The position numbers and the translations under genes are program-made. From contig NZ_NMQT01000002.1 in the NCBI RefSeq assembly GCF_002234405.1, positions 1 to 64,000 of the forward strand: 64,000 bases of DNA. The letters run 5' to 3'. This document shows positions 42,630 through 50,129 of this stretch, piece after piece. The DNA comes from Amycolatopsis thailandensis (lineage in GTDB: Bacteria; Actinomycetota; Actinomycetes; Mycobacteriales; Pseudonocardiaceae). Under the pieces are notes generated by a model. That model was not told where the DNA came from, searched no databases, and worked only from the letters and a program-made list of their open reading frames with translations. Every line of letters starts with the position of its first letter. Positions within the stretch are counted from its first letter, which is position 1.

Positions 42630-43445
42630 TCAGAAGCGGAACCGCAGGATCCGCCCCATCTTCTTGAACGCGGGGAACAGCCCCGCGACCCACAACTGCG
42701 CCCGCAGCGACGTCGAGAGCCGGTCCTTCACTTCAGGCGTCGCGTAATCCGTCGAGTCGAGCTTCGAGACCAGCGTCAAGCCGAGACGCTCCAATTCGGA
42801 GATCTCGTCGATGCCCCAATACAACGTCGCGTTGGCCTTGCGGACCACGGGATTCAGCTTCTGCAGTTTGATCCCCAGCCTGCTGAAAGTGTCGAAGACC
42901 ATTTCGCCGCCCTGCGGGAAATGCGCGATCAACCGCCGAAGCAGCTCTTCGCCTTCCGAGGGCCGCAAGTACATCGTCAGACCCTCCGCGATCACCAGAC
43001 CGGGTTTGTCCGACGGGATCTCGTCGATCCAGCCGAAGTCCGTCACGGACGAACCGATGGTCCGGTAGCCGTCCCGCTCCGGGTAGATCCGGGAGCGCAG
43101 GTCGACGACCTCGGGGTAGTCGACGTCGAACCACCGCACCGTGGGCGGCGGGTCGAGGCGGTACACGCGGCTGTCCATCCCGCAGCCGAGCTGGACGACG
43201 GTCGCGTCCGGATGCGCGCGCAGGAACGACGCGGCCCAGTCGTCCATCGGCTTGGCCCGCAGCGCGACGGTCAGCCCGAGCTGACCGTCGACGCCGAGCG
43301 AACCGAAGTCGTAGTCGATCCGCTTCACGGCCTCGTCGGCCGCCTTGTCGCCGAGGACCGGCCGTTCGCTGCGGGCGTCGAGCGCCCGGCCGTACAGCGT
43401 GGCCAGCATCGTCGCCTTCTCTTCGGTGAAATGGACCTTCTCCAC
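42630..43445 (-). CDS. LCM-family class I methyltransferase
   Basis: 271 residues from GTG 43445. PF04072-type O-methyltransferase as found near polyketide genes and in mycobacteria: VVQLGCGMDSRVYRLD (SAM motif I variant), WFDVDYPEVVDLR, VIAEGLTMYLRPSEGEELL. Methylates carboxyl or hydroxyl groups of small molecules; substrate unknown. No biosynthetic genes adjoin. The 5' end is close to the divergent GntR gene region. Confidence 0.85.
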   Translation of the reverse strand: MEKVHFTEEKATMLATLYGRALDARSERPVLGDKAADEAVKRIDYDFGSLGVDGQLGLTVALRAKPMDDWAASFLRAHPDATVVQLGCGMDSRVYRLDPPPTVRWFDVDYPEVVDLRSRIYPERDGYRTIGSSVTDFGWIDEIPSDKPGLVIAEGLTMYLRPSEGEELLRRLIAHFPQGGEMVFDTFSRLGIKLQKLNPVVRKANATLYWGIDEISELERLGLTLVSKLDSTDYATPEVKDRLSTSLRAQLWVAGLFPAFKKMGRILRFRF

Positions 43446-43522
43446 CGCACACCCCCGTCAGAAGTTTCATAAACTTCTGAAAACAATACTCGGGCGGAGG
43501 CGGCCCCGCTATCAAGGAAACG

Positions 43523-44215
43523 TCAATCCCGGGCCGTGTAGTCGTGGACGTAAGTCTTGGCGTCGAGCAGATGCCGCCGGGTGATGTCCCGCGCGGCCGC
43601 CGCGTCCGAACGGCGGATCGCTTCGAGGATCGCGCGATGCTCGTCGACGGCCTTGCGGATCTGCCCCGGTAGCCGCAGCGCCGCGCGCCGCTCCTCGCCG
43701 ACCAGCGAGAGCACCGAACGCAGCAGATCGGTGACGTCGTCGTTGCCCGCGTTGCCCGCGATCACCCGGTGGAATTCGGCGTCGGCCGCGATCACGCGCA
43801 GCATGTCGCCGTCGGCCGCGGCCCGGTCCATCTCGTCGACGGTGCCTTCCAGCCGCTCCAGCACCCGCGGCGTGTGCTGGAGCGCGAGCCGCTCGGCCAG
43901 CGTCGGCTCGACGGCGGTCCGCAGATCGAACAGCTTCTCGACCAGTTGCTCGTGCTCGGAGAACCAGTTCCGGAGCGGCTGTTCGTCGACGGTCTCGCGG
44001 ACATACGTGCCCGAACCCGGCCGCACCTGCACGTAGCCGATGGAATCCAGCACTCGCAACGCCTGCCGCAGCGAACCGCGGCTGATCCCGAGCTGTTCGC
44101 AGAGCGCCCGTTCGGCCGGCAGTCTCGACCCGGCGGGGAGCCTGCCCGAGTCGATCATCGTGCGCAGATGATCGACGGTCGCACTCCACACCTGCTCGCG
44201 CTCGTCCTCGGCCAC
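43523..44215 (-). CDS. GntR/FadR-family transcriptional regulator
   Basis: 230 residues from GTG 44215. N-terminal winged helix (LRTMIDSGRLPAGSRLPAER, CEQLGISRGSLRQALRVLDS) and C-terminal FCD helical domain (RTAVEPTLAERLALQ, DAEFHRVIAGNAGN, EHRAILEAIRRSDA) with likely metal-binding Asp/His residues. Ligand is usually a carboxylic acid. Diverges from the GNAT gene at 44281 across a 65-base promoter gap. Confidence 0.88.
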   Translation of the reverse strand: MAEDEREQVWSATVDHLRTMIDSGRLPAGSRLPAERALCEQLGISRGSLRQALRVLDSIGYVQVRPGSGTYVRETVDEQPLRNWFSEHEQLVEKLFDLRTAVEPTLAERLALQHTPRVLERLEGTVDEMDRAAADGDMLRVIAADAEFHRVIAGNAGNDDVTDLLRSVLSLVGEERRAALRLPGQIRKAVDEHRAILEAIRRSDAAAARDITRRHLLDAKTYVHDYTARD

Positions 44216-44280
44216 GGACTCATCCTCGCAGGTTCGGCGGAACGCCCGGAAATGTCGGTGGAGGGTGTCATCATCTGACG

Positions 44281-44916
44281 ATGACTGGGGTGGCAGGGCT
44301 GATCAAGGCATGGGTGCACGGCTGGGCGCTGTCCCGCGGCGTGGGGAGCCCGGTGGCCGAACCGGACGGATACCGGCTCGACGTCGGGCGTCCGGGGCAT
44401 CGCGTGAGATACGTACTGGAGCACGCCGGGTCCGTCGAGAGCCGGGCCAGCGCGCTGACGGAGCCCGGCACCTGGCTGAAGGTGAGCGCTTCGCGTGAAG
44501 AGGTGGAAAGGACGGTGCCGTCGAGCTGGGAGGTCGGCCCGCCGGAGTACCTGATGAGCGCTCCGCTCGCGATGCGGCCCGTCATGGCCGCGCCCGAGCC
44601 GTACCGGGCGGAACTGGTCGGCGACGGCGTGGTCACCGACGTGGTGGTACGCGCGCCCGACGGCTCGCGCGCGGCCACCGGCCGGGTCGCGATCGCCGGT
44701 GACACGGCGGTGATCGACCAGGTCGTGACGGAGCCCGAGCACCAGCGCCGCGGGCTCGGCCGGTTCGTCATGCGCAGGCTCGACGAGGTGGCGGTCGCGG
44801 CCGGGGCGGAGCGAGCGGTCCTGGTCGCGACGGAGGAGGGCCGGGCGCTGTACCTGACGCTCGGGTGGACGGTGGCCGCGGAGATCACCGCGGCCCATCT
44901 GCCGGAGAAGAACTGA
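44281..44916 (+). CDS. GNAT acetyltransferase
   Basis: 211 residues. The acetyl-CoA fold sits in the C-terminal half: GRVAIAGDTAVIDQVVTEPE, HQRRGLGRFVMRRLDEVAVA (CoA pyrophosphate loop R-R-G-L-G) and GRALYLTLGWTVAAEI. The N-terminal half is unusual and may bind substrate. Divergent from GntR; the substrate is unknown. Confidence 0.82.
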   Translation: MTGVAGLIKAWVHGWALSRGVGSPVAEPDGYRLDVGRPGHRVRYVLEHAGSVESRASALTEPGTWLKVSASREEVERTVPSSWEVGPPEYLMSAPLAMRPVMAAPEPYRAELVGDGVVTDVVVRAPDGSRAATGRVAIAGDTAVIDQVVTEPEHQRRGLGRFVMRRLDEVAVAAGAERAVLVATEEGRALYLTLGWTVAAEITAAHLPEKN

Positions 44917-44946
44917 ACAGGTCTTTGCCCGTGTCGTCCGCCTGAT

Positions 44947-44988
44947 CACGCGTGTCGTCCATCCGGTCACGCGTGACGTCCGGTGCGG
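44947..44988. repeat. 21-nt CACGCG repeat tract 3 (degenerate)
   Basis: Two units 21 bases apart (44947, 44968) starting CACGCGTGTCGTCC and CACGCGTGACGTCC. More diverged than tracts 1 and 2 but with the same period and CACGCG start. Lies between the GNAT gene and the TSUP promoter region. Confidence 0.55.
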
Positions 44989-45075
44989 CACGAATCATCG
45001 CCACCGGCCGAACAAGACATAACGGGCCGGCTGAATGTTCGACTAGACACATCCAGAGCGCGAAAGGAGGTAACG

Positions 45076-45096
45076 ATGCTTAGGGTGCGCAAGTGA
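45076..45096 (+). CDS. candidate six-residue leader peptide ORF
   Basis: ATG 45076 begins M-L-R-V-R-K-stop. It is preceded by AAAGGAGGTAACG, the strongest Shine-Dalgarno in this part of the window, and ends 7 bases before the TSUP gene start, which has no ribosome-binding site of its own. Arrangement suggests a regulatory leader or translational coupling. No Cys codons, so not a classical cysteine attenuator. May be fortuitous. Confidence 0.4.
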   Translation: MLRVRK

Positions 45097-45103
45097 GCGC
45101 TTT

Positions 45104-45865
45104 ATGACGTGGTGGCACGCGGTAGTGATCTTCATCGCGGGGCTCTGGGCGGGCACCATCAACACGGTCGTCGGCTCGGGCACGCTGGTGACGTTCCCGG
45201 TCCTGGTCGCGCTCGGCTACTCGCCGCTGACGGCGACGACGTCCAACGCGATCGGCCTCGCGCCCGGCACGGTCAGCGGTGCGATCGGTTATCGCGACGA
45301 GCTCAAGGGCTACTGGCCGGAGGTCGTGAAACTCGCGGTGGCGTCGTTCTTCGGCGCGATCTGCGGGACGATCCTGCTGCTCTCCCTGCCGAAGGACGCC
45401 TTCGAGACCATCGTGCCCGCGCTGGTCGGGCTCGCGGTGGTGCTCGTGATCGTCCAGCCGCGAGTGGCCGCCTGGGTCGCGAAGCGCCGCGAGGAGAACG
45501 GGAAGGTCCACAAGATCGGGCCGCTCCTGCTGTTCCTGATCTTCCTGATCGGCATCTACGGCGGATACTTCACGGCCGCGCAGGGCGTGATGATGGTGGC
45601 CGTCATGGGCATGCTGATGTCGGAGTCGCTGCAACGGCTCAACGGCGTCAAGAACGCGCTCTCCGCCGTCGTGAACATCGTCGCCGGCGCGATCTACGCC
45701 TTCATCGCGCCGGTCAGCTGGCCCGTGGTCGGCCTGCTCGCGGTCGGATCGGTGATCGGTGGCCAGATCGGCGCGAAGATCGGCCGCAAGCTCCCGCCGA
45801 AGGTGCTGCGCGGCGTGATCGTCGTGGTCGGCCTCGCCGCGATGGTGCAGCTGCTCCTCAAATAG
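45104..45865 (+). CDS. TSUP-family (TauE/SafE) membrane transporter
   Basis: 253 residues, about eight membrane helices. Both TSUP repeats are visible: GTINTVVGSGTLVTFPVLVA near residue 20 and IYGGYFTAAQGVMMVAVMGM in the second half. The family exports sulfite, sulfoacetate or related organosulfur anions. ATG 45104 lacks a Shine-Dalgarno, but a short ORF with a strong one ends 7 bases upstream. Confidence 0.87.
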   Translation: MTWWHAVVIFIAGLWAGTINTVVGSGTLVTFPVLVALGYSPLTATTSNAIGLAPGTVSGAIGYRDELKGYWPEVVKLAVASFFGAICGTILLLSLPKDAFETIVPALVGLAVVLVIVQPRVAAWVAKRREENGKVHKIGPLLLFLIFLIGIYGGYFTAAQGVMMVAVMGMLMSESLQRLNGVKNALSAVVNIVAGAIYAFIAPVSWPVVGLLAVGSVIGGQIGAKIGRKLPPKVLRGVIVVVGLAAMVQLLLK

Positions 45866-45899
45866 GAGACGGCCCGCACTCGTGAGCGCGGGCCGTCTC
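45866..45899. terminator. bidirectional terminator hairpin
   Basis: 12-bp perfect stem GAGACGGCCCGC with its complement, loop about 10 bases, immediately after the TSUP stop and before the convergent aminotransferase stop. Short pyrimidine tail only. Confidence 0.8.
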
Positions 45900-45909
45900 G
45901 AAGAGCTTG

Positions 45910-46965
45910 TCAGCGCGGGAAATCCCCGGCCGCTTCGAGGAAGAGGTCGTTCTCCTCGGGCGTCCCGATGGTCACTCGCGCGCCTTCGCCGGCGAACGGG
46001 CGCACGATCAGCTTCCGCTCCAGCGCGTGCTCCGCGAACTCCGTCGTCCGCTCGCCCAGCGGCAGCCAGACGAAGTTCGCCTGCGTCTCCGGCACCTCGT
46101 AGCCCTGGGCCACCAGGGCGTCCCGTACGCGGGTCCGCTCCGAGATGATCTCCTTGCAGCGCTCCAGCAGTTCGTCGGCCGCGTCGAGGGACGCGATGGC
46201 CGCCGCCTGGGCGATCATGTTCACCGAGAACGCGACGTAGACCTGCTTCAGCGCGACGGTGATCGCTTCCGGCGCGACCGCGTAACCCACGCGGAGACCG
46301 GCGAGGCCGTACGCCTTCGAGAACGTCCGCAGCACCGCGACGTTGTCCCGGCCGCGGGCCAGTTCGACGCCGTCCGGCACCTCGGCGTCGGTCACGAACT
46401 CCTTGTACGCCTCGTCGAGCACGACGAGCACCTCCGACGGCACGGCGTCGAGGAAGCGTTCCAGTTCGGCGCGCCGCAGGACGGTCCCGGTCGGGTTGTT
46501 GGGGTTGCACACGAACACCAGCCGCGTCTTCGGCGTGATCGCGGCGAGCATCGCGTCGAGGTCCAGTCCGTGCCCGGTCGTGAGCGGAACCTTCACGCTG
46601 ACGGCGTTCGCCACCTGCGTGACGATCGGGTACGCCTCGAACGAACGCCACGGGAAGACGACCTCGTCGCCCGGGCCGCACAGCGCCTGGATCATCTGCT
46701 GGCAAAGGGAAACCGAACCGCAGCCGATGGCGATCCGCTCGACCGGTTCGCCCAGTTCGCGGGCCAGCCGCTCGACGAGCGCGGACGCCGTGATGTCCGG
46801 GTACCGGTTGATGCCCTGCGCGGTCTCGGCTATGGCCTGCGCCACACTCGGCAGCGGCCCACCGGGGACCTCGTTGCTCGCCAGCTTGATCGCGCCCTGG
46901 ATTGTCCGGCCAGGGACGTACTTCGGCAACGATTCGAGATCCGCACGCGGCGAAACAGGGGACAT
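45910..46965 (-). CDS. HisC/Pat-type aromatic or histidinol-phosphate aminotransferase
   Basis: 351 residues from ATG 46965. Class I/II PLP aminotransferase: [21 protein letters not shown] with N157, VLDEAYKEF with D184, [15 protein letters not shown] with Schiff-base K217. The [14 protein letters not shown] pattern fits phenylalanine aminotransferase (Pat/HisC2) as well as HisC1; no his genes are nearby, favouring Pat. It follows a GGAG ribosome-binding site. Confidence 0.85.
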   Translation of the reverse strand: MSPVSPRADLESLPKYVPGRTIQGAIKLASNEVPGGPLPSVAQAIAETAQGINRYPDITASALVERLARELGEPVERIAIGCGSVSLCQQMIQALCGPGDEVVFPWRSFEAYPIVTQVANAVSVKVPLTTGHGLDLDAMLAAITPKTRLVFVCNPNNPTGTVLRRAELERFLDAVPSEVLVVLDEAYKEFVTDAEVPDGVELARGRDNVAVLRTFSKAYGLAGLRVGYAVAPEAITVALKQVYVAFSVNMIAQAAAIASLDAADELLERCKEIISERTRVRDALVAQGYEVPETQANFVWLPLGERTTEFAEHALERKLIVRPFAGEGARVTIGTPEENDLFLEAAGDFPR

Positions 46966-47062
46966 CTTCGGCGCTCCTACGTCGGGGGGACGGTTTCGAC
47001 ACCGTATCCTCCCGCGTCGAGGCAAGCTCTGAATATTTACCTAAGAGTGGTCTGATGGAGGA

Positions 47063-47695
47063 ATGACCCTGACGACCACGGTGGAACACCAGCACGCCGA
47101 CGGCCACACGCTGAGCCTGACCTTCGCCGAACCGGATGGCGTCGTCCGCGGCGGGCTCGTGGTGCTGCATGAAGAGACCGAAGAGGTCGAAGAGGGTCTG
47201 GGACTGCTTCTGGCCGGGCTCGCCGGCGAAGGCTGGCTCACCGTCACCCCGCACCTGGACCGGGACAACCTCACGCAGCAGGATCTGCTCGAAGCCACCG
47301 ACGCGACGCTTTCCTGGCTCGCCGAGCGCGGTGTCGAGGCGGATCTCGTCGGCGTCGTCGGTTTCGACCTGGGCGGAACGGCCGCGCTGGTCGTGGCGTC
47401 GAACCGCAGGCTGGGCGCGGCGGTCAGCGTCGGCGGGCAGGGCGTGACCGGGCTGCCGGTCCTCGTCGAGATCGCGGGACGGCTCACCAGCCCGTGGCTC
47501 GGCATGTACGGCGACGCGGGCGACGAGGCGGGAGGCGCCGAGGTCGAGCAGTTGCGTGACGCGGCGGCCAAGGCGAAGGTCGCGACGAACGTCGTGCACT
47601 ACCCGGGTGCCAACCACCGCTTCGACGCGGATCCGGACGCCGCGGCGGAAGCCTGGCAGCGCACGCTGAATTGGTTCGACGCGCACCTGCGCTGA
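47063..47695 (+). CDS. dienelactone hydrolase-like protein with Asp at nucleophile position
   Basis: 210 residues of the DLH alpha/beta-hydrolase type. LVVLHEETEEVEEG matches the family start with its conserved Glu. The nucleophile elbow reads VVGFDLGGTAAL, so D102 replaces the usual Cys of G-x-C-x-G-G. The His is present in PGANHRFDADPDAAAEAW. An Asp nucleophile occurs in haloalkane dehalogenases, but here it may simply mean loss or change of activity. The SD-like GGAGGA is only 1 base before the ATG. Confidence 0.75.
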   Translation: MTLTTTVEHQHADGHTLSLTFAEPDGVVRGGLVVLHEETEEVEEGLGLLLAGLAGEGWLTVTPHLDRDNLTQQDLLEATDATLSWLAERGVEADLVGVVGFDLGGTAALVVASNRRLGAAVSVGGQGVTGLPVLVEIAGRLTSPWLGMYGDAGDEAGGAEVEQLRDAAAKAKVATNVVHYPGANHRFDADPDAAAEAWQRTLNWFDAHLR

Positions 47696-47742
47696 CTCCA
47701 TTCGCGCTAACATCTCCCTTGAATGTGACAGGGGAGGGTCGA

Positions 47743-48222
47743 ATGGCACAGTCACCCAAGGTACCCGTGACGCCACAAGCCGCGTTCGGAGCTTCGGCTC
47801 CGGCGCTGGCTCCGGTGGCGGGTCAGATCCGGGACACCAAGACCGATGCCAAGAAGGGGACCGTCAAGGTCACCGAGGACGCCGCCAAGAAGCTCGTCGA
47901 CGCGCTGCTGAAGGCGCGTCACGAGCTGAACGCGCTGATCAAGGACTCGGCGGAGTTCACGGCGCCCTTGAAACTGGGCGACAACTTCGTCGGGCGCACG
48001 ATGAGCGAGCGTTTCCAGGGCGCCGCGACCGAGGGGGCCGAAGCCGCCGTGCCCGTGCTCAAGGACTTCGCCGTGGTGCTCAAGGACTTCCAGCTCACCG
48101 TGATGGCCGCGCGGAAGATGTACGTCGCCGCGGACGAAGAAGGCCAGGAGCAGCTCGAACGGGTCGCCCGCCGGTTCGACATGCAGGACATCGTCGAACC
48201 CGAGCGGAAGGACGAGCACTGA
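47743..48222 (+). CDS. small ESX-type helical protein (module B)
   Basis: 159 residues from ATG 47743 with AGGGGAGGG upstream. Long helices (EDAAKKLVDALLKARHELNALIK cut at the Lys/Leu pattern) and a Lys/Glu-rich end. It shares position and size with the protein at 31928 in module A, before the PPE-like gene, so it is a candidate secretion partner. The stop codon overlaps the next start (TGATG). Confidence 0.72.
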   Translation: MAQSPKVPVTPQAAFGASAPALAPVAGQIRDTKTDAKKGTVKVTEDAAKKLVDALLKARHELNALIKDSAEFTAPLKLGDNFVGRTMSERFQGAATEGAEAAVPVLKDFAVVLKDFQLTVMAARKMYVAADEEGQEQLERVARRFDMQDIVEPERKDEH

Positions 48223-49349
48223 TGCGCATCCTGCCCACGCCGTGGCCGCCGCCGGAACCCGAGCCCCAGCCCGGTCCCGACCACCTCACCGCCGAAATCG
48301 ACTGGATGAGTTACCCGCACCGCGAGCTCTACGCGATGGTCCACGACGAGCTGGACCTGACGAGCGCGGAGGCCGTCGCCGCGCACTGGACGAAGATCAG
48401 CTCTTTCCTCGACCGGGTCGGCACCGAACTCAGGGCGGCCATCGTCGCCACCGCCGACGGCTGGACGGGCGAGGGCGCGGACAGGGCCCGTGACGCCGCG
48501 ATCAAACTCGTCGACTGGGCCGGGGAGACCGGCTGGCGCGCGGAGAACGTCGCGAACTGCGTGCGCCGTCAGGCGGACATCGCCGAAACCGCGCGGCGCA
48601 CGATGCCCGAGCCGCCGGGAGCCGCTCCCCGGCCGAAGCCGCCGGAGCGGCCGACACGTCGTCCGATCCCGGTTTCCGATTCGACGCAGGCCATGTCGGC
48701 CGCGTCGCCGTCGCGATCCGGCTTCGCCGAGGCCGGGCGGATCGTCGCCGAACCCACCGACGAGAGCTCGCAGGACCTGCATCGCCAGGCCGCCGACGTG
48801 ATGACGCGGATGCAGCGGAACTCCGGTGAGGTCTACGAGAACGTCCCCCGCTTCACCTCGTACGGCAAGCAGCCGCGGCTCCTCAAGACACCCGAGGAAC
48901 CGAATCCGGTACCGAAACCCGAGCCGGTTCCGGTGCCGCCGCCGGACGACTCGACCCGCAGCAGTGCCACCGACGACGTCGCCCCGATCCAGGTGCGGGA
49001 GCCGGTCGAAGCCCCGCGCTCGCCCGGCGCGAGCAGCGGCGCCTACGCCCCGCCGTCACCCGGCACCGCCGGCGGAACCCAGGAACAGCTCGGCCAGGGC
49101 AGCCGATCCGGTGTCGGCGGCTTCGGTCCCTCGGGACAGCCCGGCCAAGTCGCCGGGACACGCGCGGCGGCCGCGGGCCTGGGCGGCTTCGGCGGGATGC
49201 CGATGGGAATGGCGGGAGCTCAGGGGCGGCAAGGCGAAGAAGAGCGGCACAAGGCGCCGGACTACCTCGTCGAGGACTCCGACGTCTGGGGGCTCAGCGG
49301 GCAAGTGACCCCGCCGGTCATCGGCGAAGACCCGCGGGGCGGCCGCTGA
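48222..49349 (+). CDS. PPE-like type VII secretion substrate (module B)
   Basis: 375 residues. N-terminal helical domain has a WxG motif in DGWTGEGADRARDAAIK and WAGETGWRAENVANCVRRQA. The rest is disordered Pro/Ser/Gly-rich. The end has HKAPDYLVEDSDVW ... QVTPPVIGE, matching the tail motif of the PPE-like protein at 29893. Overlaps EspG by 1 base (TGATG). Confidence 0.75.
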   Translation: MRILPTPWPPPEPEPQPGPDHLTAEIDWMSYPHRELYAMVHDELDLTSAEAVAAHWTKISSFLDRVGTELRAAIVATADGWTGEGADRARDAAIKLVDWAGETGWRAENVANCVRRQADIAETARRTMPEPPGAAPRPKPPERPTRRPIPVSDSTQAMSAASPSRSGFAEAGRIVAEPTDESSQDLHRQAADVMTRMQRNSGEVYENVPRFTSYGKQPRLLKTPEEPNPVPKPEPVPVPPPDDSTRSSATDDVAPIQVREPVEAPRSPGASSGAYAPPSPGTAGGTQEQLGQGSRSGVGGFGPSGQPGQVAGTRAAAAGLGGFGGMPMGMAGAQGRQGEEERHKAPDYLVEDSDVWGLSGQVTPPVIGEDPRGGR

Positions 49350-50110
49350 TGGACTGGATCCGGTTGCACATCGGCGAGCTGTTCCTGCTCTGGTCGGCGC
49401 ACGGCCGCGACGAGCTGCCCGCGGTACTGGAGGTCCCGCACGTCGGGCGGACGCCGGAATTCCGGGCGGAACTGGTGGCCACGGCGAGCCGGACACTGTC
49501 GGATCGCGGCCTCGGCACCGTGGAAGCCCCCGCGCCCGGGCTGGTGGGGCTTCTGCACACCATGGCGAACAGCGAACTGACGCTGGACCTGCGGCTCGAC
49601 GGCGACCCGGCGTACCGGGCCGTCGGCTGCGTGTCCGATCGCGGCGCGGTCGCGATCGGCGTCTCGGGCACCGACGTCGAGCTGTCGGCCCTGCGGGAAC
49701 CGCTCGTCGCCGCGACCCTGCTCCAGGCGTTGCCGCCGTGCGAGCAGGGGCGAGGCCTGTCGGTCAACCTGCGAGTCGACGACTACACGGCCGCGTGCGA
49801 GGCGGGGGAAAGTGGTGGGCAGCCGGCGTTTTCCGACGTCCTGCGCGACGCCGGGCTGCGCGAACCCGAGATCATCGTGATGGTGCGGATCGCGACGCAG
49901 CGGATCGGCAGCGGGCGGCTCGGCGCGACCAGGAAGTCGTGGGAGGGCCGCTGGGTGCGCGGCGAGGGTACGTTGACCTGGGTGGACACCCCCGACGGTC
50001 GCTACGGGCTTCGCCGCGACAGGGGCTGGCTGACGATCACCCCGCTCGATGCCGGGCGGCTCAAGACGATGGCGTACGAGCTGTTCACGGGGGCTCGCGA
50101 GTTCGGTTGA
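49349..50110 (+). CDS. espG: EspG-family ESX secretion chaperone (module B)
   Basis: 253 residues with the EspG pattern: LHIGELFLLWSAHGRDELPA, the strand pair EIIVMVRIATQRIGSGRLGA and a C-terminal GRYGLRRDRGWLTITPLDAG. It is a diverged paralogue of the protein at 32402. Terminal gene of the module. Cytosolic chaperone for the PPE-like protein encoded just before it, by family analogy. Confidence 0.75.
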   Translation: MDWIRLHIGELFLLWSAHGRDELPAVLEVPHVGRTPEFRAELVATASRTLSDRGLGTVEAPAPGLVGLLHTMANSELTLDLRLDGDPAYRAVGCVSDRGAVAIGVSGTDVELSALREPLVAATLLQALPPCEQGRGLSVNLRVDDYTAACEAGESGGQPAFSDVLRDAGLREPEIIVMVRIATQRIGSGRLGATRKSWEGRWVRGEGTLTWVDTPDGRYGLRRDRGWLTITPLDAGRLKTMAYELFTGAREFG

Positions 50111-50129
50111 CCGGGGTTAGATTCGCGGG

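Noticed and set aside
45080-47776. 898-codon open frame on the minus strand over the TSUP, Pat and DLH genes
   Set aside because: It crosses three well-supported genes, has no domain and is Arg/His-rich, as expected for a high-GC shadow frame.
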